IMG/VR virus record: IMGVR_UViG_3300017735_002163
Span: 19,377 to 83,376 of that record
DNA: 64,000 nucleotides
Source: a virus
Strand: one strand, 5' to 3'
Shown: in pieces, positions 7,831 through 16,700 of the stretch
Layout of the letters: every line of letters begins with the position of its first letter
Position numbering within the stretch: position 1 is the first letter of the stretch
The notes under the pieces: generated by a model
The model's input: the letters and a program-made list of their open reading frames with translations, nothing else
Database searches by the model: none
What the model was told of the DNA's origin: nothing
Position numbers and translations under genes: made by a program

Positions 7831-8331
7831 CTATTTATCTTTTTTATCAGATTTTCCTTCGCCTAAGATTTTTAATAGTTCGTTACGGTCAAAAACATTA
7901 GCCTGCGTAGGTATACCACCGGGTTCTTCACCTTTTGCCGCGGCTCTTTGATCTAAATTTGCCTTCTTAAGCATGAGATCAACTTGTTTTAACTTACGTG
8001 TTACCTTACTATCTTTGGCTTCAAGTGCAATTTTAAGCATGTTAGCGGCATTATTGAACACAGGGCCTGCGGCCATATCCGTCATATTCATGCCTAAACT
8101 CATTAATTGTTCATAACTTTCGATGGCTTGCTTTGCAATAGTGTCCATTTCGCTATCGTGTGCTTCCATACCTCTAACTTGCTGTAATGCACCATTAATC
8201 TTTTCTGATATGCTTAATGCTTCTTCCACAGATTGTATTGGTAACGAATCCTCAGTAGTTGCAGGAATATTATCGTTATCCATTTCATCCATGTGGGGTA
8301 GGTTAAATTCTTCTTCGAGTTTACGTGTCAT
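7831..8331 (-). CDS. 16: probable gp16 small terminase subunit
   Basis: 166 aa, highly helical, with a central coiled-coil-like section (about residues 35-130) flanked by charged, probably flexible ends; the C-terminus ends in Lys/Asp repeats. Small terminases are helical oligomers that recognise DNA and stimulate gp17, and in T4-like genomes they lie just upstream of gp17. Here two small genes intervene. The assignment rests on position, size and helical character, because small terminases are poorly conserved. The ATG lies 5 nt after a CATAAATA late box with no ribosome site. Confidence 0.5.
   Translation of the reverse strand: MTRKLEEEFNLPHMDEMDNDNIPATTEDSLPIQSVEEALSISEKINGALQQVRGMEAHDSEMDTIAKQAIESYEQLMSLGMNMTDMAAGPVFNNAANMLKIALEAKDSKVTRKLKQVDLMLKKANLDQRAAAKGEEPGGIPTQANVFDRNELLKILGEGKSDKKDK
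7832..7839 (-). promoter_or_regulatory. late promoter box GATAAATA with SD-containing leader
   Basis: GATAAATA overlapping the 3' end of the gp16-like gene; the downstream ATG at 7809 has CAGGAG upstream. Confidence 0.65.
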
Positions 8332-8336
8332 AATAC

Positions 8337-8344
8337 TATTTATG
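8337..8344 (-). promoter_or_regulatory. late box CATAAATA, 5 nt before ATG (leaderless type)
   Basis: CATAAATA-GTATT-ATG on the minus strand. With T4 spacing the +1 falls on the A of the ATG at 8331. Confidence 0.65.
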
Positions 8345-8392
8345 CATACTTAACTGCTGGTAAATGAATATATGATCTTAAAAGATCCTAAT

Positions 8393-9247
8393 TTATTTTT
8401 GCCAATGTGGGAATAGTTTTAAGAAATAAAGAGCTAATGCTTGATGCTCGTTTTCATAAAAATGAGAATATTGCTGACCCCTTGCTTCATCCCAATCATT
8501 AATTTTCATATTGTTATCAGATAAGCATTGTAACGTATCAAAATAATCAAATGTACCAAATTGTGAAAGCGATGATACATAATCTGATGAAAAATTATTT
8601 ACAAGACATAATTTTATGTTGTTAGTATTACAATAAGCAATAAGGCTAATAAGATAATTTATCCGGTCACTGAAAAAATTGTGATCCATGCTGGAATGCA
8701 AGGCTTGTTTGACACGTTGGTACTTGTCGTTAGATAAACCATACGTGTGTGGTTCTTTAAATATGTGGCTGATCCAATCACTGCCAATATGCACTAAATG
8801 TCTATTGTCCATATCCTGGTTATCTGTCTCCGATACAACATCAACAAGAATATCTAATTCTTTATGGTAGTGTTCTAAATAATTTGTTGGAACTTTTGGA
8901 CCTTCTGTTGTGTATGCATGACTGTTTAATCTATTATACAATGTAGCAACATCATGGTCAGATTTATCAACACCCCACATCAACACTCTATTCCATTCAG
9001 TAACGTGGAACATGCAATGTGTAATATCTTTATGTTGTTGTAACTTTGCTAATGTGGCAAACACTGTGGTTTTTAAATCGTACCCTGGCATGCCAATACA
9101 ATAACTATTTGCATTATGTTTATCTGCAATTAATCTGCTCCAATGAACAAAATCTGGGTCGGGTTTGTTGTAATCGTCCGGTTGTTGAAGAGAATAAAAT
9201 TCAGTACCAACTTGTGCAAAACTGTCGCCTGCTATAAGGAATGTCAT
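8393..9247 (-). CDS. SGNH/GDSL-like hydrolase
   Basis: 284 aa. The N-terminus FLIAGDSFAQVG matches SGNH block I, with Ser9 as candidate nucleophile in GDS. The C-terminal NEHQALALYF places a His where the catalytic His of block V is expected, although the usual DxxH spacing is not clean. SGNH enzymes remove acyl groups from lipids or sugars. The gene sits in the late structural region under its own leaderless-type late box, so it may act on the cell envelope or on a glycan. The fold call is reasonable and the substrate is unknown. Confidence 0.65.
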   Translation of the reverse strand: MTFLIAGDSFAQVGTEFYSLQQPDDYNKPDPDFVHWSRLIADKHNANSYCIGMPGYDLKTTVFATLAKLQQHKDITHCMFHVTEWNRVLMWGVDKSDHDVATLYNRLNSHAYTTEGPKVPTNYLEHYHKELDILVDVVSETDNQDMDNRHLVHIGSDWISHIFKEPHTYGLSNDKYQRVKQALHSSMDHNFFSDRINYLISLIAYCNTNNIKLCLVNNFSSDYVSSLSQFGTFDYFDTLQCLSDNNMKINDWDEARGQQYSHFYENEHQALALYFLKLFPHWQK

Positions 9248-9252
9248 AGCAG

Positions 9253-9260
9253 TATTTATT
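9253..9260 (-). promoter_or_regulatory. late box AATAAATA, 5 nt before ATG (leaderless type)
   Basis: AATAAATA-CTGCT-ATG on the minus strand, before the SGNH gene at 9247. No Shine-Dalgarno sequence is present between box and start. Confidence 0.65.
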
Positions 9261-9726
9261 ATTTACGTTTTTTAGAAATACGTTTCTTTGAGTTACGTTT
9301 TTTGTTGGTTTGAAATATTTGATCTTCGTTAACTACTTTGAATCTTATACCTTTACGTTGACACCATTCCTGTGCGGCTGTCCATTTAGCGGCATTCTGT
9401 GCTACTGCTAATTGTTGACCTCTGCCTTTGGCGTTTTCCATTGTAGTTTGATTAGAAGGTTTTATTTCTATGAGTTCTACATTAGTACTGCCGTTTCTAT
9501 CGGTGTACTGTATCATAAAATCAGGTACATAATTTGCATACCTGTTTGTTAGTGGGTTCATGTAAGGAATTTTTACGTTTTCGCTGGCCCATTTGTGTAT
9601 GTTAGGATGGCTATCACACATACGCATGAATGCTAACTCCCAACTGCTACGATAATAAGGTTTTTTGTTACCTACGTACTTAGTAGGGTTTTCTACAGTG
9701 TATTCACCTTGTGCGAATCTACTCAT
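9259..9726 (-). CDS. 4: gp4 head completion protein
   Basis: In T4, gp4 finishes the packaged head before tail joining. 155 aa (T4 gp4 is 150). Typical features are the start with NPTKYVG, the segment YYRSSWELAFMRMCD, IPYMNPLTNRYANYVPDFMI and VELIEIKP. The PDFMI and EIKP pieces resemble the PD-(D/E)xK nuclease core (Asp, then E-x-K). The C-terminus is very basic (KKRNSKKRISKKRK), which suits DNA contact. It overlaps the next upstream gene by 4 nt (ATGA type). Confidence 0.85.
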   Translation of the reverse strand: MSRFAQGEYTVENPTKYVGNKKPYYRSSWELAFMRMCDSHPNIHKWASENVKIPYMNPLTNRYANYVPDFMIQYTDRNGSTNVELIEIKPSNQTTMENAKGRGQQLAVAQNAAKWTAAQEWCQRKGIRFKVVNEDQIFQTNKKRNSKKRISKKRK

Positions 9727-10154
9727 TTTTGTATTTGTGACTTAAATCTACTTTTGCTGTTAACAACAGGTGAAACTAATCCTATTTTGTTTCCTGCTGG
9801 TCGAAGTGTATTCATGACTTCATATGTATCAACTGTGAGTTTTAGTGCTTCATCACCAGTAGAAAAATAATCATGAGGACTAACACCTTCTGCTTGTGAA
9901 ACTTGTATTAGTATTGATGCCATAGTTTTTGCTTTTGCATCAGCAAAACCTATCTTTTGTAGTCGTGTTGTGATTGTATCAAGTTCTACAGGATTAATGT
10001 GTCTTGTATCAGCAAGATTTTCTAATATATCAACACTTGCCTCAGGCAAAGGAAACTTAATAGTAGCATTTTCTAAATAAGCAACCAACGTGCCTTGGGT
10101 AACTTGATACTTTACTTCGTTACCAAATGTTGTGTATAAACTTGTGCTTGGCAC
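9723..10154 (-). CDS. unknown protein in the head-tail junction operon
   Basis: 143 aa without recognisable family. The N-terminal 35 residues are strand-rich, then a helical domain (about 40-120) that includes TRLQKIGFADAKAKTMASIL. It overlaps the upstream baseplate-type gene by one base and gp4 by four, so it belongs to a tightly coupled operon of virion assembly genes. A baseplate or head-tail role is likely from context only. Confidence 0.6.
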   Translation of the reverse strand: MPSTSLYTTFGNEVKYQVTQGTLVAYLENATIKFPLPEASVDILENLADTRHINPVELDTITTRLQKIGFADAKAKTMASILIQVSQAEGVSPHDYFSTGDEALKLTVDTYEVMNTLRPAGNKIGLVSPVVNSKSRFKSQIQK

Positions 10155-11416
10155 TATTCACCACCTCCGTCGCTGTCGTTGAATCTTGTACCACGTTCTT
10201 GAACTGTTGCGTTTATAACTCTATTTTGTACTACTCTAAGTGTATTTTCTTTTACGTTACCGCCACTTATCAAAGAAGTTAATGCTGTATCAAGTATTTC
10301 TCCAAATATTCCGCCCGGAGAATCATCTTCTGCTAAATCTGCCGCGGATGGCATAAGTGCGGCACTGCCGTATGTAGCCAACAAATTAGGATCATCTCTG
10401 TTTAATGCAGTACTAACTACTTCGGCTGGAGGTGCTTCAGCGGCCTCTTGGCCTGTGCCATCATCAGACTCTGTCTCTGAGCCTTCTTCTTCTACTACTG
10501 GCGTACCAGCGTTTGCTTGTACAAATGCTGACCTCGGTCTACCTGATAATATAGGATCAAGATCTGTATTGCCTAACTGTGCAAATATTGTGTCTTTGGA
10601 TTCTGCTTGTTTTTCAAACAACTCGCCTTTTAGTTGTATTCCTGTTTTGTCAAATCTTTCTAAATCTTGAGGTGACATGTCTTCATTGAATTTACTATAT
10701 GTTGTAAATCGTTCGTAATCAAATGCTAAATCAAATCCCATTGCTTCACTTGATGCATAATCAATTGAGCTTGGTTTAAAACTTGATAACTTAGGATTAT
10801 GTAAACTGTATTGTACTAATTTTTGTCCGTGATATAAAACAATATCTATTCTTTCAAAAAAGTGAGGATCAATTTGTGCATTTATGCCTGCTCTATTACT
10901 GTCCCATAAACTACCAGCACCAAAACCATCGTCATTTACTTCAAATCCTCCACGTCGATCCACACTGCCTTCTATATCTCTGCTTGTACCATCCTGTTTA
11001 TTTCTCGGATCCATGAAATGATATGCAAAGTATTTCATTAGTACAGTGAGCCATTCGTTGCCTATTGTATCAAACACAGTCATGCTAACAGGATTATAAG
11101 TTACACCTGTTTGTATAATTTTTTTCCTGTTGTATGAATTTTTTATTTCTGTTTGAAAGTCAACACTGGGTAGTTCTGCTGTTCTAACAAGACTACTAAT
11201 GGTAGTACCAAACGCTTTATCTCCGCCTGGTCCTCCAGAGGGATCATCGATTAAGTTATTGAAAAGAGAACGGTTAAGAATAAAGTTTACATAGCCGTTG
11301 AATTGCTGACGAGGGGGGTTTACATCAGGCCTAAATCTGTATGCATTTTTAAAGTCTCTTAAAAAATAAGACCCGCCACCGTTATCAAATCCTAATAAGT
11401 CTAATATGCCTGACAT
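10154..11416 (-). CDS. baseplate/tail-tube adaptor-like protein (gp48/gp54 type, tentative)
   Basis: 420 aa. The N-terminal part (RFRPDVNPPRQQFNGYVNFIL, then LVRTAELPSVDFQTEIKNSY and VTYNPVSMTVFDTIGNEWL) looks like a tail-tube-fold domain as shared by gp19, gp48 and gp54. The region after about residue 280 is acidic and disordered-looking (VEEEGSETESDDGTGQ). It lies directly downstream of gp19 behind a terminator. The T4 proteins gp48 and gp54 cap the baseplate and start tube polymerisation. Which of the two this corresponds to cannot be decided by eye. Confidence 0.55.
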   Translation of the reverse strand: MSGILDLLGFDNGGGSYFLRDFKNAYRFRPDVNPPRQQFNGYVNFILNRSLFNNLIDDPSGGPGGDKAFGTTISSLVRTAELPSVDFQTEIKNSYNRKKIIQTGVTYNPVSMTVFDTIGNEWLTVLMKYFAYHFMDPRNKQDGTSRDIEGSVDRRGGFEVNDDGFGAGSLWDSNRAGINAQIDPHFFERIDIVLYHGQKLVQYSLHNPKLSSFKPSSIDYASSEAMGFDLAFDYERFTTYSKFNEDMSPQDLERFDKTGIQLKGELFEKQAESKDTIFAQLGNTDLDPILSGRPRSAFVQANAGTPVVEEEGSETESDDGTGQEAAEAPPAEVVSTALNRDDPNLLATYGSAALMPSAADLAEDDSPGGIFGEILDTALTSLISGGNVKENTLRVVQNRVINATVQERGTRFNDSDGGGE

Positions 11417-11430
11417 GTATTGTAAACCTT

Positions 11431-11463
11431 AAAAAAATATTGAGGGCATTGACCCTCAATATT
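11431..11463 (-). terminator. rho-independent terminator after gp19
   Basis: Perfect 11-bp stem AATATTGAGGG/CCCTCAATATT with a 6-nt loop, followed on the minus strand by seven T. It would separate abundant tail-tube mRNA from the downstream baseplate genes. Confidence 0.9.
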
Positions 11464-11477
11464 ATTTATGCGTTATA

Positions 11478-12119
11478 TTATGCGCCGGTACCAGTTGTGA
11501 TTTCTGGAGTAGACTGAGGCATTGGGTTGCCGCCTTCTGTTCTACCGTTGATTGAGTTGTCACCATTATAATGTGTTGCATTATCGTAACGAATCTGCAT
11601 AGTAATAGTAACTGGGTCTGTAGCCGCATAGTCACTTTCACTGTAATCAACGTTTGTTAAGAAACAGCCTTCCAAGAACCAAACTTCAGTTGCGCCGACA
11701 TTCACACCATCAAGTATTTCGATATGCATATCGAACTTATAGTCTCCGCCTGCGGCTGGAGTTGTTTGTTGGTAGTGATTTAATTGTCGTTGTATCTGAG
11801 CACCTACTATGTTTGTTGTTTGGTTAGTGATATCATCACGTACCATCAACGTAACCTGTTCCCAACTGTGCTTACCTTGAATGTAAGAACGTGAGTTGTA
11901 ACTATCAAGTATCACTTCTTCATAAGTAATCTTTGGACGTCCAACGCTCATTACATTTTGGGTCAATACAGTGGATTGTGGTTTACCTGCAAATCCGCCT
12001 AACATAGTTACACGGAATCGATATTTTAATTTAGGCATTAAAATACCGGAACCAGATGCACTGTTTCCTATAGGCACACCAAATTTGCTTTTGGTTTCAA
12101 TTGTTTGTATATTTGCCAT
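11478..12119 (-). CDS. 19: gp19 tail tube protein
   Basis: Forms the inner tube of the contractile tail. 213 aa (T4 gp19 is 163). Typical elements are MPKLKYRFRVTMLGGF near residue 28, LTQNVMSVGRPKITYEEV, the SYIQGKHSWEQVTLMVRDD strand pair, and WFLEGCFLTNVDYSESDYA near the end. The last 30 residues form a Gly/Asn/Pro/Thr-rich tail beyond the T4 protein. An AGGAGAAC ribosome site precedes the start, with a late box about 55 nt upstream. Terminators on both sides indicate a separate, strongly expressed transcript, as fits a major virion protein. Confidence 0.95.
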   Translation of the reverse strand: MANIQTIETKSKFGVPIGNSASGSGILMPKLKYRFRVTMLGGFAGKPQSTVLTQNVMSVGRPKITYEEVILDSYNSRSYIQGKHSWEQVTLMVRDDITNQTTNIVGAQIQRQLNHYQQTTPAAGGDYKFDMHIEILDGVNVGATEVWFLEGCFLTNVDYSESDYAATDPVTITMQIRYDNATHYNGDNSINGRTEGGNPMPQSTPEITTGTGA

Positions 12120-12174
12120 TGTTGTTCTCCTACGAACGTTTTAAAATAATAATACTAATTGTATCTTATGCTTT

Positions 12175-12182
12175 TATTTATC
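12175..12182 (-). promoter_or_regulatory. late promoter GATAAATA of gp19
   Basis: GATAAATA about 55 nt before the gp19 ATG, downstream of the gp18 terminator. It belongs to the leadered class with a ribosome site. Confidence 0.7.
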
Positions 12183-12225
12183 TGTTTTTGTGAATTTTAA
12201 TTAACAACTATTATAATACAGCCAT

Positions 12226-12252
12226 AAAAAAGGGCGATAAAAACCGCCCTTT
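12226..12252 (-). terminator. rho-independent terminator after gp18
   Basis: Stem AAAGGGCG/CGCCCTTT with an A/T loop, followed on the minus strand by a T-run. It ends the tail-sheath transcript before the gp19 promoter. Confidence 0.88.
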
Positions 12253-12274
12253 AAAGTTATAACTGACTGTTATA

Positions 12275-15088
12275 TTAACCAGTTTGACCCAATGTGTTTT
12301 GTACACGAATCGGAATGTAGATAAATTCAACTGATTTGACAGGCTGTATAGCAATGTCAACGTGCAATTCGTTTCTATCTATTCTTGCTGGTGTATTGTT
12401 TGATGTATCACAAACTGTTAAGAAGTCAAATAGACCTCGTTGTGTTACAAGGTTTCCAAGGAAACGATCAACTAATACTTTAGCATTCTGACGTGTTACT
12501 TCATCATTTGGTTCAAATAAGAATGGCTTAACGATATCGTCAAGTCTTTCTCTAATGTACACAACTAAACGTGCAACATTAACTCTGTCCAACGCACTTG
12601 CTGTTGGGTTAAGAGTCTTTTGACCAAATACTGCAAGGCCTCTTCCTGGGAAGTTGCCAATTGGGTTAATTTTGTTACTGTAAAGACTGTCTCTTTGACC
12701 TTCACTTAAACTAACTGCTGTCCACTTACCTGTTGTTGCATCAATGTAACCAACGCCGGAAGCATTTGAAACAAGACCTCTTTGGAAGCCTGCTGGTGCA
12801 AACCAAGGGAATGATACCTGGTCGTTATATGCAATAGTTCTTAAAGCAATATGTGAACCTGGTACTGCAACACTTGAACCGTCTAAGTTAGAAGCAAGAC
12901 CATGTGGATAGTAAACACCCATGTAAGGTGAACTTGATAAAAGTCCCTCTTCGCCGTTTTCAAGAGCAACATTACTGTTGTTTGCCCACGCCGCTGTGCT
13001 GGATGAATCTGCCGCTAATCTAAATGGTGCGTCTGCAACAATAAATGCTGTTTCTTTACGATCTACATTTAAAGCAATCATTTCGTCTGCTAATTCAGGA
13101 TAACCTGGAGAAGCAATTAGATTGAAACGATTTGTTTCATTTCTGATTTCTGTGTTAGTGCTGATAGCCGATTGTAAACCTTGTACAACTGCTCTTCTCT
13201 GTGCTTTACGCAACATATATGGAGAACCGTCTGCTTTTTGTCCACTGTAGTCTACCCATCTGTCACCAATAAGTGTTCCGCCTACTGTGTAAGCCACGTT
13301 CCACTGCTTAACGTTACCGCCACTTGCTCTCTTATTCCATGCTAAAATATTAGTTGGATATAAGTCGGCGTTTAGTGCGTCTCCGTCAATTGATGATGAT
13401 GCTGATGCTCTAAAGTCACCAAACACAATACCTGCGTCACTTACTTGATCAGTGTTGTCAATTGCTACCCATAAAGCAGATGCTCTTTTGTACATCTTAG
13501 GATAGTTTTCTAAGTCACTGCTGTCAACCCAAATGTCGCCGTCTACTAATGCACTTGCGCCATCTGATTGTACTGTTGGCTCACTTGCCGCAACGTTAAC
13601 ATCATATGCCCAAGTAGCCCATGTGCCACCGTTGTTATATAAAATGTCAATGCTGTCATCTGATACAACACTGTCATACCATAATGTACCGTCAGTTAGT
13701 GTACCTGTGATTGCTGTTGCACTTGCTTCAAAACTTAAGGCTTCCCAGTTACTGTAAGGAGTATCTGCAACAAGATTTAAATCTGTTGGATCAAATCCAC
13801 CTACATCACCTGCTTTAAGTTCAAGATCGTAACCTGCACTACTTGTGATAGTGATTTTACCTGCAACGTTAGCCACTGCAACTTTATCAGAGAATGTATC
13901 TGCCGCTACTGCTGTGCTTAATGCTGAGTTAAATCCTGCAACCATTTCGTCAACACTTAGGAATCCGTCTGTGTCTACGTCAAAGTTATGGAATGTTACT
14001 GCAATTTCACCTGAAGCACCATTAACGTCATCTCTGTCGTTAACAATTAACTTGACTGCTGTAGTACCGTTAGTATGAGCTGTAGCCGATGTTGCTGTAT
14101 CACTTAATGCCGCTGTTGATTGAGCAGTAAGAGTTTGTGCGCCGTTGTGTCTTTTAATTGACACTGTAGCATCTGCACTTGAATAATCTACCCAAATGTC
14201 ACCAGTTGATAATACTGGATAAGCCGCAAATGCTTGGTAAGAATGTTCTTTACCTTCGACTGTTTCTAACACCCACTGTCCTGTTGAACTGTTGTAAACT
14301 TTAACTACAACGTCTGTTCCACTGTTTGGCTTGTTAGTTTGTAAATATAAATCACCACTTGCTAATGCACCACCACCTGATTTAGTAGTAGGTACTGATG
14401 TATGAGGAGCAACTTGGAAATCTTTTGATCCACTTGCTGTGTCCCATGCTGTGGAACCAATGTGGTACCATGTGCCTGATAATTTATTATATAGTTTGAT
14501 ATCTGCAAGTGAGGCGCCTGCCGCATCTTGATAGACAACACAGTAATCGCCGTCAACACCAAATGCCGCTTTAGGCTCTGAGCCTGCTGTTACATCTGCT
14601 GGTGCAGGTTGCTTAACTGTTTGCTTGACCCATGCACTACCGTTGAACTGCTTTAGTCCCCAAACTGTTGATGCTGTGTCTAACCAATACGCTCCATTGT
14701 TAGGACGTGATGTAGGTGCTGAAGATCTTGCTTCTAATTCACCTAAGTCTACGTCTGCTCTTAAAACGTATGCTCTGTTGGCTAAGCCTAAGAAACTATA
14801 AGCGGCCATTAAACCATATTCGTTTAGTTCATGTCCGTGTAATTGAGTTCCACTGCTTGCCTTGAATGTTGGATTACCATAGTTAGTTAATAGTTCTCTC
14901 TGCGAAGTGATAAGTTTTACGTTACCTGCTTCTGCCGATGCCGTGAATGCCGCTGTACTACCTGCTGGAGCACTTTTATCTTGTGCTGTAGCGATAATAA
15001 TAAGTGGAACTGTACCTGTTCCAGCCGCCGCATAAAAGGATTCGTCAGTGACACTAATGCTAACACCTGGTGATGTTAATTCTGCCAT
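12275..15088 (-). CDS. 18: gp18 tail sheath protein, enlarged
   Basis: Contractile sheath subunit. The start LTSPGVSISVTDESFY and the segment VPLIIIATAQDKSAP are typical, as is the C-terminal domain (RVNVARLVVYIRERLDDIV, RFLGNLVTQRGLFDFLTV, IAIQPVKSVEFIYIPI). At 937 aa it is far longer than T4 gp18 (659). The extra length is a central insert of roughly residues 115-560 with repeated short units of the type GDLYLQT/GDIWVDYSS/YNSSTGQW, which look like small beta modules exposed on the sheath surface. A late box and a GGGAGAAAT ribosome site precede the ATG. Confidence 0.95.
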   Translation of the reverse strand: MAELTSPGVSISVTDESFYAAAGTGTVPLIIIATAQDKSAPAGSTAAFTASAEAGNVKLITSQRELLTNYGNPTFKASSGTQLHGHELNEYGLMAAYSFLGLANRAYVLRADVDLGELEARSSAPTSRPNNGAYWLDTASTVWGLKQFNGSAWVKQTVKQPAPADVTAGSEPKAAFGVDGDYCVVYQDAAGASLADIKLYNKLSGTWYHIGSTAWDTASGSKDFQVAPHTSVPTTKSGGGALASGDLYLQTNKPNSGTDVVVKVYNSSTGQWVLETVEGKEHSYQAFAAYPVLSTGDIWVDYSSADATVSIKRHNGAQTLTAQSTAALSDTATSATAHTNGTTAVKLIVNDRDDVNGASGEIAVTFHNFDVDTDGFLSVDEMVAGFNSALSTAVAADTFSDKVAVANVAGKITITSSAGYDLELKAGDVGGFDPTDLNLVADTPYSNWEALSFEASATAITGTLTDGTLWYDSVVSDDSIDILYNNGGTWATWAYDVNVAASEPTVQSDGASALVDGDIWVDSSDLENYPKMYKRASALWVAIDNTDQVSDAGIVFGDFRASASSSIDGDALNADLYPTNILAWNKRASGGNVKQWNVAYTVGGTLIGDRWVDYSGQKADGSPYMLRKAQRRAVVQGLQSAISTNTEIRNETNRFNLIASPGYPELADEMIALNVDRKETAFIVADAPFRLAADSSSTAAWANNSNVALENGEEGLLSSSPYMGVYYPHGLASNLDGSSVAVPGSHIALRTIAYNDQVSFPWFAPAGFQRGLVSNASGVGYIDATTGKWTAVSLSEGQRDSLYSNKINPIGNFPGRGLAVFGQKTLNPTASALDRVNVARLVVYIRERLDDIVKPFLFEPNDEVTRQNAKVLVDRFLGNLVTQRGLFDFLTVCDTSNNTPARIDRNELHVDIAIQPVKSVEFIYIPIRVQNTLGQTG

Positions 15089-15147
15089 TTTATTTCTCCC
15101 ATTTTAAATTTAAAATATATGGACAAGTATCTCTACTTGGCTACATG

Positions 15148-15155
15148 TATTTATG
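15148..15155 (-). promoter_or_regulatory. late promoter CATAAATA of gp18
   Basis: CATAAATA 59 nt before the gp18 ATG, in the gap between the gp1 and gp18 genes. A GGGAGAAA ribosome site follows near the start codon. Confidence 0.6.
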
Positions 15156-15250
15156 ACATTTAGAAGATTTTATGGCGTTTTGAAAGGTATTGACTGATAT
15201 TAGACGGTATTAGGTAGTATTATTTTTAGCAATATAACTAAATACAACGA

Positions 15251-15910
15251 TTAAATAACTTTAAGTTCTCTGAACTCTCCAGTGTCCCAATTCCTTATAT
15301 TATCCACTTGATGCTGTAAGTCTTGTAATGTACCATTGTTGTTTATGACATAATCACAAGGATAACCAGCCCAATTCCATTCACTTTCGTGAACATCTTT
15401 ATAAGTAGTTTCCATTATACGTCTGCTAACAACGTTAGTTGCTGACGTAGATGCTGTTTCAAACCAGTCTGGTAATTCACCTCGTTGCACCCAAATAATT
15501 TTTCCACCCATATTTTTAATAAGATCTAACTCATTTGTAAAACGTGCATCACTTATCACAACACAAGGTGCATCAGCACGTTGTTTCATTATGCGATATT
15601 CGAGACTGCTTAACCATATGTCTTCATTGAAATGATTACGCATTACTTCTGTGCCCATTAACTGTAATGCAAGACGTGGAGTAAAATTAGATATACCTAA
15701 TTTTTTTGTCCAATACATATCTGGCGTTTCTCTGAAGTCTCTGCTTTCAATAGTATCGCCTGTGAGTAACGATCTTTCCCAACCAAATATTGCTGAACAT
15801 ACATCTTTAAGTGGGGCGGCAAAACTGTCTTGCTGACAGCCTTTTTCTACAAACATTTTTGCTACGGTGTCTTTTCCTGATCCTATAAATCCGACTAAGC
15901 CTATTAGCAT
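15251..15910 (-). CDS. 1: deoxynucleoside monophosphate kinase (gp1-like)
   Basis: Phosphorylates dNMPs to dNDPs for phage DNA synthesis. 219 aa (T4 gp1 is 241). The N-terminus MLIGLVGFIGSGKDTVA carries the P-loop at residues 7-14 (GFIGSGKD). Other markers are DSFAAPLKDVCSAIFG, LALQLMGTEVMRNHF and VVISDARFTNELDLIK with a Walker B-like Asp. It sits between gp13 and gp18 in the late region, 5 nt after gp13, so it is probably expressed late with the neck gene. Confidence 0.88.
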   Translation of the reverse strand: MLIGLVGFIGSGKDTVAKMFVEKGCQQDSFAAPLKDVCSAIFGWERSLLTGDTIESRDFRETPDMYWTKKLGISNFTPRLALQLMGTEVMRNHFNEDIWLSSLEYRIMKQRADAPCVVISDARFTNELDLIKNMGGKIIWVQRGELPDWFETASTSATNVVSRRIMETTYKDVHESEWNWAGYPCDYVINNNGTLQDLQHQVDNIRNWDTGEFRELKVI

Positions 15911-15915
15911 AAATT

Positions 15916-16677
15916 TTATCCTATAATAAATCCAAGCGGTAAATTACCTTCTTCCATATTGTGTACTGATTGAATCAGCGACTCTATTTCAGCCTGTGCT
16001 TCACCTTTGAGTGTTTCACCGTTAAGTTGTATTGCGCCGCCGGCTCCTGGTAGTCCTGAAGCATACTTGCTTCTTGCTTCACCTAACATCTGTTTAGCAG
16101 ATGCTAATGTCCAGTCTGCTAACCACTTGCCTGCATACACATCATTTAACAGCATGTGTTCTGGTATGAAATTATACACACCAACTGCTACTTCCTCATC
16201 GACTGCTACGTTGCGTAGAATCTTTAACACCTTAGTGTTCCTGTTCCAGAGGAAATTATATTCGCTACCAAAGATACGACCAATTGTTTCTTTGTATTGT
16301 GAGAATGCATCAAAAGTTGCTAAGCCTCCAATCTGGCCTGCGTTTAGTAGATACATGTTATTGAATGCTACATCAAATGGATCAAAATTACTACCGGATC
16401 CACTGTTAGTTCCAACACCTCGTCGATATAATCTGCGTACTTCCATTACCTCATTAGGTAAGGTATACTCAGTTGTGTTAGGTTGCGTTTGAATAAAGAT
16501 AACACTCTCTTCTACAGCACCTGAACTTAACTGTCTATATTTTTTTAATGCTTGATCAATCGCAACATCGTAATGTTCACGATCTAATTCCACATCAACA
16601 ACGCCATCAGCAAGACGTAATTGCGTCTCTTTGATAAGCTCTTCTCTGTTGTTATATCCTATTTGGTCTTTTGGCAT
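15916..16677 (-). CDS. 13: gp13 neck protein
   Basis: Neck protein that seals the filled head and receives the tail. The N-terminus (MPKDQIGYNNREELI), LDREHYDVAIDQALKKYRQL, TTEYTLPNEVMEVRRLYRRG and the DVYAGKWLADWTLASAKQML section are typical of gp13 in marine T4-like phages. I place the start at 16677, giving 253 aa. A longer frame begins at 16692, but it would read through the late box GATAAATAGTGTT, which lies directly before this ATG. The same box-plus-spacer precedes the gp14 gene at 23246, so the two neck genes share a promoter sequence. Confidence 0.88.
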   Translation of the reverse strand: MPKDQIGYNNREELIKETQLRLADGVVDVELDREHYDVAIDQALKKYRQLSSGAVEESVIFIQTQPNTTEYTLPNEVMEVRRLYRRGVGTNSGSGSNFDPFDVAFNNMYLLNAGQIGGLATFDAFSQYKETIGRIFGSEYNFLWNRNTKVLKILRNVAVDEEVAVGVYNFIPEHMLLNDVYAGKWLADWTLASAKQMLGEARSKYASGLPGAGGAIQLNGETLKGEAQAEIESLIQSVHNMEEGNLPLGFIIG

Positions 16678-16682
16678 AACAC

Positions 16683-16690
16683 TATTTATC
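16683..16690 (-). promoter_or_regulatory. late box GATAAATA, 5 nt before ATG (leaderless type)
   Basis: GATAAATA-GTGTT-ATG on the minus strand for gp13. The thirteen bases are identical to those before gp14 on the other strand. Confidence 0.72.
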
Positions 16691-16700
16691 ACTTATTTGA

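Noticed and set aside
16678-16692. Longer N-terminus of gp13 (MINSV..) and, likewise, upstream starts for gp14, FNR, the 55-aa membrane protein and the 66-aa gp67-position protein
   Set aside because: The extra codons run through promoter boxes and lack ribosome sites. The shorter starts agree with the constant 5-nt box-to-ATG spacing or with the sigma70 promoter.
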